Shown here piece by piece: positions 55,955 to 63,986 of a stretch of 64,000 nt of DNA. Within the stretch, counting starts at the first letter, position 1; each line of letters opens with the position of its first letter. The DNA comes from Symploca sp. SIO2E9 (lineage in GTDB: Bacteria; Cyanobacteriota; Cyanobacteriia; Cyanobacteriales; Coleofasciculaceae): assembly GCA_010692645.1 (NCBI GenBank), contig JAAHGS010000009.1:29793-93792 (forward strand). The letters are read 5' to 3'. A model generated the notes under the pieces. That model searched no databases. It saw nothing but the letters and a program-made list of their open reading frames with translations, and was not told the origin of the DNA. The translations under genes and the position numbers were made by a program.

Positions 55955-56441
55955 CCTCAGGACTTACACAGTTGAGTCAATTTCGCCCCCCTAGCTCACC
56001 AAAGCTGGGGGTAAAAATGGTTTAAGTCCCCCAAAATACCGACAATTTTAAAGTTTTGATAAATTAATGGAAAAACTATTGCATTTACAAAAAAATGAGC
56101 TTAAATTTATATACCAAGAGACAAGGTTATTGATTGTTATTTCTTTATAGCGTTTCTCATAGCTATGAAGTACACAGGATTTTTTACAACTTCCAACTTC
56201 CAACTTGCCTGCTCCCTGCTCCCTGCTCCCTGCTCCCTCTTCCCTGCTCCCTCTTCCCTGCTCCCTGCTCCCTGCTCCCTGCTCCCTGCTCCCTAAAACC
56301 CAGGAATTTGTACCTCATGAGTATGAGAAATGCTATATATAAAGATTTATCGATAAGCCATTTTCACGTTGTAAAATCATAGCCTAACAACAGGCTGATA
56401 GATTAACATCAAAATAGCACCAATTAAAGGAATCTAACCAA
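55955..56441. other. intergenic region with a (CCCTGCT)n repeat
   Basis: 487 bases with no gene. At 56208-56294 there are about 12 copies of the 7-base unit TCCCTGC, some with CT-rich variants. The open frame across it is an artefact of the repeat. Confidence 0.7.
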
Positions 56442-57581
56442 GTGTATATTGATCAAATTCTTGATATTAACATTGAATTTTCCAGGGTTTTAATGAGCCC
56501 TACTCAAGTAAAAAAGCAGTTACCCTTAACTGAGTCTGCTGCCAAAACCGTCTTGGAAGGAAGAAAGTGTATACAGAATATACTTGATGGCAAAGATTCC
56601 AGGAAATTTATTGTTGTTGGCCCCTGTTCTATTCACGATATCGAAGCAGCTGAAGAATACGCATTAAAACTTAAAGAACTTGCTGATAAAGTTAGAGATA
56701 AACTGCTGATTATAATGAGAGCTTACTTTGAAAAACCCAGAACAATTATGGGATGGAAAGGATTAATTAATGATCCTGATTTAGATGGCTCTTTTAATAT
56801 GCAGAAAGGTTTATTAACGGCGCGTAGCCTACTGATAAAAATTTCTGAGCTAGGATTACCTGCCGCCACTGAAGCTCTAGATCCTGTAACTCCTCAGTAC
56901 CTATCTGATCTAATTTCTTGGTCTGCTATTGGAGCTCGCACAATTGAATCACAAACTCACCGCGAAATGACCAGCGGAATGTCTATGCCAGTGGGTTTTA
57001 AAAACAGCACTGATGGTAATATTCAAGTAGCTTTAAATGCTATTCAATCATCCAGAGTTCCTCATCATTTTCTAGGGGTTAACCAAAGAGGGCAAATCAG
57101 TAATTTTAAAACTAGAGGTAATCCTTACGGGCATATTATCTTGCGAGGCGGTGGTGGTCAACCTAATTTTGATGCTGCAACAGTAACCCAGGTGGAGGAA
57201 CAATTAAATCAATTAAATTTACCTCAAAAAATTGTCATTGATTGTAGTCACGGAAACTCCTGTAAAAACCACAAATTACAGGCTTCTGTACTGGAAAATA
57301 TTCTTCAACAAATTACAGATGGCAATCAATCTATCATTGGTATGATGCTGGAATCTAATTTGAATGAAGGAAATCAAAAGATTACTGACGACTTAAAGCA
57401 ATTAAAATATGGTGTTTCTGTGACAGACAAATGTATAGGTTGGAAAGAGACAGAAAAAATTATTTTGTCTGTTTATGAACAACTCAGCGCAGATATAAAC
57501 ACCATATTTGACGAACCCAATATCCAAGTACTGACTAAAAAACTGAATGCTTGCTTAGAACAAGCACAGAATCAGAGCTAG
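56442..57581 (+). CDS. 3-deoxy-7-phosphoheptulonate (DAHP) synthase, class I
   Basis: 379 aa AroF/G/H-type enzyme, first step of the shikimate pathway (phosphoenolpyruvate plus erythrose 4-phosphate). Signatures: VVGPCSIHD, RAYFEKPRTIMGWKGLINDP, SQTHREMTSGMSMPVGFKN, and a metal-binding Cys/His in IVIDCSHGNS. Start GTG at 56442 after AAAGGA. The last 25-30 residues extend beyond the usual length. The gene is AT-rich and lies next to an IS630-like remnant and the microviridin cluster, suggesting it may be acquired. Confidence 0.93.
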   Translation: MYIDQILDINIEFSRVLMSPTQVKKQLPLTESAAKTVLEGRKCIQNILDGKDSRKFIVVGPCSIHDIEAAEEYALKLKELADKVRDKLLIIMRAYFEKPRTIMGWKGLINDPDLDGSFNMQKGLLTARSLLIKISELGLPAATEALDPVTPQYLSDLISWSAIGARTIESQTHREMTSGMSMPVGFKNSTDGNIQVALNAIQSSRVPHHFLGVNQRGQISNFKTRGNPYGHIILRGGGGQPNFDAATVTQVEEQLNQLNLPQKIVIDCSHGNSCKNHKLQASVLENILQQITDGNQSIIGMMLESNLNEGNQKITDDLKQLKYGVSVTDKCIGWKETEKIILSVYEQLSADINTIFDEPNIQVLTKKLNACLEQAQNQS

Positions 57582-57617
57582 GGATTAATCCATACTTGAT
57601 ATTCATTGATTAAACAG

Positions 57618-57712
57618 GGGTAGATCTGGCTTTGACTCGCTTATATGCCCGTTCTACTAGAGGTCACAGAGTACATGGTAAACGTTCGAGTAAACGAGGT
57701 AAACGTAGAAAA
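57618..57712 (+). pseudogene. IS630-type transposase remnant
   Basis: The frame reads VDLALTRLYARSTRGHRVHG, then a Lys/Arg-rich stretch, resembling the region after the catalytic DE of IS630 transposases (NLALTRLYAR...GQRAYG). Both flanks are lost. Family assignment is from memory of that motif. Confidence 0.55.
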
Positions 57713-57714
57713 CG

Positions 57715-58278
57715 CTATATAAGCATCTCAAGGGGCTTGTCACCCCTTGATTTATTCTTGTCTAATTTCCAAACTAATACATTACCTCGTGTTTCTATCT
57801 GTTGCATACCGATTTTTTCTAGTATCCGCTTTGAAGCAATATTATCGGTATCGCATCCAGCGGTTAATGTTTGCACACTTGGTTGAGAAAATGCCCAATT
57901 CACCATTGCTTTAGATGCTTCAGTGCAGTATCCCTGTCGTCGATAGGATGAGACGATAATATAGCCAAATTCTAAGGAACCTGTGGGTGAACCTTGATCA
58001 TCTGGGATGATTTTGAGTGTAATGTGGCCAATTAGGGTGTTATCTCCCTTATGAATTACTAAATGACCCCATCCCCATTCTTTTTGTAACGGATATTTAT
58101 AGAGGATATTTACAATTCCTGGCAATACTTGAATAAGATCAATATCTTCACCAAGCCAATTGGGGGGAACTTTCACTCCCAGAATTCTTGCTAATTCATC
58201 ATTTCCCACAATTGCAGCTTGGACAATTTCTAGCTTAAAGGGAACTAATTCTAATCGTGGTGCAACAACTTTTTCCAT
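57715..58278 (-). CDS. mdnD: GNAT N-acetyltransferase of the microviridin cluster
   Basis: 187 aa Gcn5-related acetyltransferase. The acetyl-CoA motif is SSYRRQGYCTEASKAMVNWAF and the last strand GMQQIETRGNVLVWK. In microviridin pathways MdnD/MvdB acetylates the N-terminus of the released core. It is the last gene of the minus-strand cluster, 62 bp after the ABC transporter. Without the cluster it would be an ordinary RimJ/RimL-type protein. Confidence 0.85.
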   Translation of the reverse strand: MEKVVAPRLELVPFKLEIVQAAIVGNDELARILGVKVPPNWLGEDIDLIQVLPGIVNILYKYPLQKEWGWGHLVIHKGDNTLIGHITLKIIPDDQGSPTGSLEFGYIIVSSYRRQGYCTEASKAMVNWAFSQPSVQTLTAGCDTDNIASKRILEKIGMQQIETRGNVLVWKLDKNKSRGDKPLEMLI

Positions 58279-58340
58279 TTTTTTGTGTGAAGTATTTCAA
58301 CAAGTAAACCAAGGAGAATTTTGGCAATTATTAAGAAACC

Positions 58341-60524
58341 CTAATCTCTGACCCATTTCCGCACCTTTGGATCTTTATCATAGCGATAGGTATAACCATC
58401 TTTGGTCGTGATAGATTGCCCTTGTCTGCCTTTGTTTCTAATGGTTCCTAGGGCATATTCACATAAGGCTTTTATTTGGTAATGAGAAAGGGCTTGAATC
58501 GGCGTTTCTTCTACAGATTCATTCTCTATAGAAGTTTCTCTGGGGGTGGAATTTTCTGGTGGAGATTCATCTGATTGGTTTTCTGGTTCTTTCTCTACAG
58601 AAATATTGATTGCATTTGGCTCTGAATTAGGTTTAGTAGCTGTTTTAATTGGAGTTTTTACTATTAAGTTATTTAACTGAGTTGATGATTGATTCTCCCC
58701 TGAAGTCTCTCTTTTAAGTTCGTTATTTTGATGATTATTAATTTTAATTTGGTCATTTTTTTGTTTTTGATACGCTTCTATCGGAACCAGTTGCCAACGG
58801 TAATCTTCTAAAAGTTCTAGAACCAATTGATGATAATTAAACAAGCTTTCTCGATGCCCAACACTAATAAAAGTTGTTTGAGTTTTCTGTAATTGTTGAT
58901 ATAAATTTTCTTCATTTATTAAATCTAAAGCACTGGTAGCTTCATCTAATATGGTAAAGCTAGGACAGGTTACTAAAATTCGAGCAAAAGCTAAGCGTTG
59001 TTGTTCTCCTAATGATAATACATTCTCCCATGGCAATTCTACATCAAAGTTATCAATCCGGTTTAATAAGTGTTGCAGGTTCACTTGTCGCAAGATTATT
59101 TCAAGTTCTTGATTACTTATTGGATGATTTGTTTGAGGATAAATTAATTGCTCTCGCAACGTTCCTAAAATGATATAAGGACGTTGGGGTAAAAATAACA
59201 TTTTTTCTAAAGAAGGACGTATCAAACGACCTGTTCCTGCATCCCATAACCCAGCAATAGCCCTGAGTAAAGAACTTTTTCCGCGACCACTTGGACCAAC
59301 GATTAATAATCCTTGTCCTGGTTGGACAGATAGGGATAAGTTTTCAACAATAATTTTGTCATAATTAGGGGTTTTTAACGTAACCTTTTCAAAGGACAAA
59401 CGGTTATCTTGTATAGTAGTAATGGTACTCAATTCTTCCGGTTGTTTGATAACTGATTTCAAGGTATCTGAAAACTTAGCTAGACGTTCAATGTAACTGG
59501 ATAATTTTCCTGATGTTCCCCATTCACTGATCAATATTCCCACAGCATTAGAAAACATTAAACAAGCCATACTTGCTTGACTAATCTCTCCATAGTCTAT
59601 TTTATCTTGGATGAATAAAGGAGTCAGAATAAACATCGAAAATATACTGATAGCTGACTGATAAGCTCGATTAAAAATATCTTGCCCTCTTTCCCAATCA
59701 ACTTTGAGTTCGGCATTATCTAAAACCTTATTAAATCTTCGTTCAATTATTTTTAATTCTTGGTCTTCTCCCTGAAAAAAAGCAATAGATTCAGAATGAT
59801 TACGAACATGAGTTAAACAATAATTGTAATCAGCCTTAAACTGTAGTTCTTCGTTATTAATCTTATTTAATTCTTGCGTTAAATAAATAGCAATTAAGTT
59901 ACCAACAATGGTGTAAACAATTAAGTAAATCGCAATTTGTTGGGAAATTGTTGAAAGAATTAGAATAAAAGTAGTCATTTCTAAGACTTTTTCCAGTAAG
60001 GTTGCTAAAAATCTGAGCCCACCACTGGTAATAGGTTGAATTTCTTGGGCTAAACGCTGATCTGGATTATCAAAATCAGATTTAAAGTTAAGTTTATAAT
60101 AGGCACGATTGCTTAAATATTGTTTTAAAATATAATTACTTAGCCATTTATACCAATCTAGGGCAATCCGTTTTCTAACAAATTTAGAAAATCCTACTAA
60201 GAGGGTAAGGCTAACAATAAAAAGGCAAGAAACCAAGAGAGTGTCATAATATTTGTAAAGGTCTCTTTCTTCAATAATAATATCCAGGACATAGCGATTC
60301 CAGAAGCTACCTAAGCCATCTACAGCAACAAAGGCAACAATTAATAATATTAGAAGTAATAACATTCCCCAGGAACGAATTACTTCTGAAAACGCCCTTC
60401 CTCCTGATTCTGTGGGATACCAGTAAGGTTGAGTGACTACTTTGAAATTTTCCCAAAATTGAGACAGAGAAATCGTCGGATCAGTTATGGTTTGATTACT
60501 TTCACTAATGGTTTTATCAGGCAT
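58341..60524 (-). CDS. mdnE: ABC transporter of the microviridin cluster (YddA/SbmA-type, fused)
   Basis: 727 aa. The membrane domain is the ABC_membrane_2 type (VDGLGSFWNRYVLDIIIEERDLYKYY). Walker A is GPSGRGKSS, signature LSLGEQQRLAFAR, Walker B FTILDEATSALD. In other microviridin clusters the transporter MdnE/MvdA is needed for correct maturation and likely scaffolds the enzymes at the membrane. About 130 C-terminal residues form a low-complexity Glu/Asn/Ser linker and a short basic module (ALCEYALGTIRNKG...YRYDKDPKVRKWVRD) that I do not recognise and that is not part of the ABC fold. Confidence 0.85.
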   Translation of the reverse strand: MPDKTISESNQTITDPTISLSQFWENFKVVTQPYWYPTESGGRAFSEVIRSWGMLLLLILLIVAFVAVDGLGSFWNRYVLDIIIEERDLYKYYDTLLVSCLFIVSLTLLVGFSKFVRKRIALDWYKWLSNYILKQYLSNRAYYKLNFKSDFDNPDQRLAQEIQPITSGGLRFLATLLEKVLEMTTFILILSTISQQIAIYLIVYTIVGNLIAIYLTQELNKINNEELQFKADYNYCLTHVRNHSESIAFFQGEDQELKIIERRFNKVLDNAELKVDWERGQDIFNRAYQSAISIFSMFILTPLFIQDKIDYGEISQASMACLMFSNAVGILISEWGTSGKLSSYIERLAKFSDTLKSVIKQPEELSTITTIQDNRLSFEKVTLKTPNYDKIIVENLSLSVQPGQGLLIVGPSGRGKSSLLRAIAGLWDAGTGRLIRPSLEKMLFLPQRPYIILGTLREQLIYPQTNHPISNQELEIILRQVNLQHLLNRIDNFDVELPWENVLSLGEQQRLAFARILVTCPSFTILDEATSALDLINEENLYQQLQKTQTTFISVGHRESLFNYHQLVLELLEDYRWQLVPIEAYQKQKNDQIKINNHQNNELKRETSGENQSSTQLNNLIVKTPIKTATKPNSEPNAINISVEKEPENQSDESPPENSTPRETSIENESVEETPIQALSHYQIKALCEYALGTIRNKGRQGQSITTKDGYTYRYDKDPKVRKWVRD

Positions 60525-60649
60525 ATTCTGGCAATTTTTAAGAGATATTTTCGGGGATTATTAAGAAACTAGATAAAGCGTTATAACTTTACCACAAATT
60601 TAAAATATTATCCAAATCCTATGAAAATACCAGAAAACTTGATGTGGTT

Positions 60650-60739
60650 TTATTCTTCGATAATTTCAACGACTCTCGGTTCTGTAGGAGCCTCAGACTC
60701 AGGTTGATTTTCTGGGTTTAGGTATTTTTTCAGTTTCAA
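60650..60739 (-). CDS. candidate small ORF between the ligase and ABC transporter genes
   Basis: 29 aa from a TTG at 60739 (KLKKYLNPENQPESEAPTEP at residues 2-21), acidic at the C-terminus and rich in Pro/Glu. A strong TAAGGAGGA lies 13 bases upstream, longer than ideal spacing. It falls in the 230-bp gap after the 60758-61738 ligase on the same strand. It is not a microviridin precursor (no PFFARFLE leader, no core motif). It could be a regulatory peptide or noise. Confidence 0.35.
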   Translation of the reverse strand: MKLKKYLNPENQPESEAPTEPRVVEIIEE

Positions 60740-60757
60740 TTTTAAGGGAAATCCTCC

Positions 60758-61738
60758 TTAATTGTTCCCCGTGAGCAATATTTTAGCAATGGCTTGGGAA
60801 ATAGGAAAATGAGGTGAAAATATCTCCATCCAGAAAAACTCGCCGACGGGGTTAACCTCAAGAAAAACATGGCGACCATCGGGAGTAACAATAATATCAA
60901 TCGCTCCATAATTTAAGCCAAAATAAGCCATTAATTGTAACAATTTTTTCTCCACATCTTCTGGTAAGTTGTAGGGTTGCCAATCTTTAACCAATGCTCT
61001 ACCTTCTTTACGCCAATCAATGGCTGAACCTTCCATTTTTTGGGAGTCAACTGCTGCGGTAAACACCTGATGTCCGACAATGGTTATGCGTAATTCTAAG
61101 GCCTTGGGGACGTTTTCTTGAAAGGTCATGGGACAAAAACACAGTCCTTCAAGATTTTCTAGGTCATCCTTAGTCACTGGATTAGTGAAAACAACATTTT
61201 CCTCTCCTTTTTCTCCATAAATGGCAAAAGAAGAAAGCATTTTAGTAATTATCCCCTGTTCTTGGCATTCTTTGGCAAATTGCTTCACCGCTTGAGGATT
61301 ATTAGAGGTTAAAGTCCGTGGAGTAACAAGACCGACTTCCTGTGCTACTTTTAATTGGAGTTGTTTATTATTAGCCACATCAACCTTGACCATTTTGTCA
61401 AAGTGGAACCCCCCAAGACTAGAAATCATTCCCCTAACGGTGGTGCGACATTCTCTAATGGATGCTTCTTTATATTGTTGATCCATACTATCAGGCAATT
61501 TTTGTCCGAACCTCATCCGTCGATACCATACAGAAGATACGTCTGTTAAATCTATCTGTTTGTCCCCATCGGTAATCATTCCTCCCTCAGATTTGCCAGA
61601 ATAAAGATCTAATTGTACTTCAGTGGGATATCTATCTGTGTCAAACCGAAAGACTTTTGCTCCTTTTGCTTCAATAGCTTCGGTTACTAGAGGAATACTT
61701 TCGTTATCTTGGCTAAAGGTAATAATTAATACTGTCAT
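60758..61738 (-). CDS. mdnC: ATP-grasp ligase, MdnC/MvdD type (microviridin lactone formation)
   Basis: 326 aa. It begins MTVLIITFSQDNESIPLV, which matches my memory of the MvdD/MdnC branch. ATP-grasp features: VANNKQLQLKVAQEVGL, KMLSSFAIYG, FQENVPKALELRITIVG and the Mg-binding FLEVNPVGEFFW. MdnC forms the two omega-ester rings (Thr-Asp and Ser-Glu) and is activated by the leader helix PFFARFL. The tetramer of ATP-grasp genes elsewhere is reduced to the usual two here. Branch assignment against 62082-63062 is about 75 per cent certain. Confidence 0.9.
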   Translation of the reverse strand: MTVLIITFSQDNESIPLVTEAIEAKGAKVFRFDTDRYPTEVQLDLYSGKSEGGMITDGDKQIDLTDVSSVWYRRMRFGQKLPDSMDQQYKEASIRECRTTVRGMISSLGGFHFDKMVKVDVANNKQLQLKVAQEVGLVTPRTLTSNNPQAVKQFAKECQEQGIITKMLSSFAIYGEKGEENVVFTNPVTKDDLENLEGLCFCPMTFQENVPKALELRITIVGHQVFTAAVDSQKMEGSAIDWRKEGRALVKDWQPYNLPEDVEKKLLQLMAYFGLNYGAIDIIVTPDGRHVFLEVNPVGEFFWMEIFSPHFPISQAIAKILLTGNN

Positions 61739-61778
61739 GGGAAATAGTTGATAGTTAATCGTTAATTTTCTGTAGCGG

Positions 61779-61810
61779 TTTGAAACTCCCGCCGATAAAT
61801 CGAGGGATTC
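61779..61810 (-). mobile_element. IS200/IS605-type right-end relic (RE6)
   Basis: On the minus strand GAATCCC, a loop, CGGGAGTTTCAAA, the same plan as the others. The adjacent 61811-61880 carries degenerate tnpB 3'-end-like sequence with stops. It lies in the 343-bp gap between the two ligase genes, which holds no gene. Confidence 0.45.
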
Positions 61811-62081
61811 TTAGTTCACAGACTCGCCATCACCTACAGCAATGCTCATACTGGTGAGGTACAGAGTTTTTAGTTTTGAGGAAGGAGGCAGGAGTTAGGT
61901 TTTAGGTGTACCTAATGAGTCCGAGAAACGCTATAGCAGGATTTCTCCAAATAAGCTACAGAGCAAATCTCCCCAAGCTTTAGATCCGGTATGCCCTACC
62001 GTACTTAATCCTTTTTTATGGTTTTTGACCCTTGTTAAACTTCTTAGATTTGCGCCTATTAAGACGGTTTATTGGAGATGT

Positions 62082-63062
62082 CTACTGAGTAATCAGGGTA
62101 TCTGCGATCGCATTCGCAATGGGTAGATCTAATTCTTTCTCTAGCATTCCCCACTCTCCTTGGGGATTAATTTCTAAAAAGACATACTCTCCATCAGGGG
62201 TGAGAATAAAGTCAAATGCGCCACACACTAGCCCAAATTTCCCCATAAAGGCTTTAAGTCGACTTACTAAGTATTCTGGAAGCTGATGATGTTTCCAGGA
62301 ACCCACATTAACCCCAGGTCGTCGCCAATCAACGGTATAATCTTCGTAAACTGAGGCATTTAACGCCCCGACAAAGGTATGACCATTGACGTACATCACC
62401 CGTAATTCTTGCTGTTTGGGGATTTTTTCTTGGAACACCATGGGACAGTAGCGCAATGACTCTGCATCTTCTAAGTCTTCTGCTTTGACGGTGTTGGTAT
62501 AAAGAAAGAAGGATGAATACTCCATACCGTAGTAAAGGGCTGTTAGTAGCTTACTAACCATTTTCCCTTCCACTTGTTGGAAAAATTCCCGCGCTGACTC
62601 TGCTTTATTGGTAATTAGGGTTCGGGGAATAATCAACCCGACTTCTGAGGCAACTCGAAGTTGATGCAGCTTATTGTTTGCTACATTGACGCACTCTAAA
62701 TCATTGACCCAACTGACTTTGGCTAGACTATCCCAAAACCCTGCCAATGTGGCCTTAGATTCTTTGGCGCAAGCTTCTTGGTATTTGGGATCTAATTTTT
62801 GATTAAATTGGGGTTCCCAAACCCGCCGCATCCACACAGCTTTGACTTGCTCTGTACTAATAGTCTGTCCTTTATACTCAAGAGTATGGTAACTTTTAGA
62901 TTGGTCAAACTGGACGGTTAATCCTACATTTAAGGGAAATTGATCGGTGTCAAAACGAAAGGGTTGCGCCCCTTTTTTAGACAGTGCTTCTGCTACCCTA
63001 TCTATTGTGAAAAAATCATCGCTGTGAGTAATTAACAAAATAATATCTTGTGACGGAGCCAT
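62082..63062 (-). CDS. mdnB: ATP-grasp ligase, MdnB/MvdC type (microviridin lactam formation)
   Basis: 326 aa. It begins with DIILLITHSDDFFTIDRVAE, the head of the MvdC/MdnB branch as I recall it. ATP-grasp motifs: NVANNKLHQLRVASEVGLI, KLLTALYYGMEY, FQEKIPKQQELRVMYV and FLEINPQGEWGML. MdnB joins Lys to the second acidic residue of the core by an omega-amide after the esters are made. A GGAGG ribosome site lies nine bases before ATG 63062. It follows the precursors by 303 bp, which include a hairpin. Confidence 0.9.
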   Translation of the reverse strand: MAPSQDIILLITHSDDFFTIDRVAEALSKKGAQPFRFDTDQFPLNVGLTVQFDQSKSYHTLEYKGQTISTEQVKAVWMRRVWEPQFNQKLDPKYQEACAKESKATLAGFWDSLAKVSWVNDLECVNVANNKLHQLRVASEVGLIIPRTLITNKAESAREFFQQVEGKMVSKLLTALYYGMEYSSFFLYTNTVKAEDLEDAESLRYCPMVFQEKIPKQQELRVMYVNGHTFVGALNASVYEDYTVDWRRPGVNVGSWKHHQLPEYLVSRLKAFMGKFGLVCGAFDFILTPDGEYVFLEINPQGEWGMLEKELDLPIANAIADTLITQ

Positions 63063-63301
63063 AAAGGATTTCCTCCCTCAATCAATAATATTAACCGCTT
63101 CGCTTAAAGTGGAAGTCGATTTTTTTTTACAGAATAACTATAGAAAATAAACTTTCTATTTCCTTGCAGTCGCGCCGCAGCGTAGCGAGTAACTTTTTTG
63201 GGTTCCGTGTCCCTAGCTAAAATTATATTTAGCTGCCTATCGTTAGTTAGTGGTAACAATCCCCAACTAAAAAATCACTTCCGGCTTCTGACTTTTTTAA
63301 G

Positions 63302-63337
63302 GTTGGTTGGGTTAAATAATTAGCTAACCCAACCAAC
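63302..63337 (-). promoter_or_regulatory. hairpin after precursor copy 1
   Basis: GTTGGTTGGGTTA and its exact complement with a 10-base loop, 29 bases after the copy 1 stop. The same hairpin follows copy 2 (63538-63573). It may stabilise precursor mRNA or reduce read-through into the ligase genes. Confidence 0.6.
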
Positions 63338-63365
63338 TTTAATTGATGAAGATTACTCTTCCTTT

Positions 63366-63506
63366 CTACCAACCGCCGCCGTCTTCACAATCAGAAGGAT
63401 ACTTTAGAGTTGTCATAGGAGCTTGATCTTGTTGTGCAGTTTGCTCTTCTAAGAAACGAGCAAAGAAAGGAACCGCTTTAATTTCTTTGGTTGTGTTTTT
63501 CGACAT
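63366..63506 (-). CDS. mdnA: microviridin precursor, copy 1 (Cys-containing core)
   Basis: 46 aa from ATG 63506 (AAGAGG ribosome site). The leader is MSKNTTKEIKAVPFFARFLE, with the PFFARFL helix used by both ligases. The core carries TLKYPSDCEDGGGW: T, K, S, D, E and D at the ring-forming positions, but Cys where nearly all microviridins have an aromatic residue, and Trp at the end. The 236-bp unit is a duplicate of copy 2. A longer upstream ATG exists but is not used because copy 3 lacks it. Confidence 0.95.
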   Translation of the reverse strand: MSKNTTKEIKAVPFFARFLEEQTAQQDQAPMTTLKYPSDCEDGGGW

Positions 63507-63537
63507 GATCTTGCCTCTTGAAATTAGTTGATTTCTG

Positions 63538-63573
63538 GTTGGTTGGGTTAAATAATTAGCCAACCCAACCAAC
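63538..63573 (-). promoter_or_regulatory. hairpin after precursor copy 2
   Basis: Twelve-bp stem GTTGGTTGGGTT/AACCCAACCAAC. The element following copy 3 (about 63775-63830) is a decayed version with GTTGTTTGGGTT and broken partners. Confidence 0.6.
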
Positions 63574-63601
63574 TTTAATTGATGAAGATTGCTCTTCGTT
63601 T

Positions 63602-63742
63602 CTAGCAACCGCTGCCGTCTTCCCAATCAGAAGGATACTTTAGAGTTGACATAGGAGCTTGATCTTGTTGTGCAGTTTGCTCTTCTAAGAAACGAGCAAA
63701 GAAAGGAACCGCTTTAATTTCTTTGGTTGTGTTTTTCGACAT
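63602..63742 (-). CDS. mdnA: microviridin precursor, copy 2
   Basis: 46 aa. Leader identical to copy 1 through the PFFARFLEEQ segment. Core TLKYPSDWEDGSGC: canonical Trp after the PSD, ED as the two acidic acceptors, and Cys as the last residue. All ring-forming residues are present, with Asp rather than Glu at the lactam position. Confidence 0.95.
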   Translation of the reverse strand: MSKNTTKEIKAVPFFARFLEEQTAQQDQAPMSTLKYPSDWEDGSGC

Positions 63743-63857
63743 GATCTTGCCTCTTGAAATTAGTTGATTTCTGGTTGTTTGGGTTAAATAATTAGCCAAT
63801 CAAAAATTAGCCAATCAAACCGACTTTAAATTGATGAAGATTGCTCTTCGTTTCTAA

Positions 63858-63986
63858 TTATCCTTCCCAATCAGAAGGATACTTTAGAGTCATTGGAAAA
63901 GGTTCATTTTGTTGTGCAGTTTGCTTTTCTAAGAAACGAGCAAAGAAAGGAACCGCTTTAATTTCTTTGGTTGTGTTTTTCGACAT
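63858..63986 (-). CDS. mdnA: microviridin precursor, copy 3 (shortened core)
   Basis: 42 aa, ATG 63986, too short for ordinary gene calling. Leader identical to residue 20, then FLEKQTAQQNEPFPM. The core is TLKYPSDWEG and stops, so the residue after the first Glu is Gly rather than Asp or Glu. That removes the usual acceptor for the Lys omega-amide, while both esters remain possible. The precursor nearest the window edge; further copies may lie beyond 64000. Confidence 0.9.
   Translation of the reverse strand: MSKNTTKEIKAVPFFARFLEKQTAQQNEPFPMTLKYPSDWEG

Noticed and set aside
56134-56382. 82-residue frame rich in Leu-Pro-Cys-Ser
   Set aside because: Encoded by the CCCTGCT heptamer repeat.
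57632-57886. 84-residue frame after DAHP synthase
   Set aside because: Its first 25 codons are an IS630-like transposase scar; the rest is antisense to the acetyltransferase gene.
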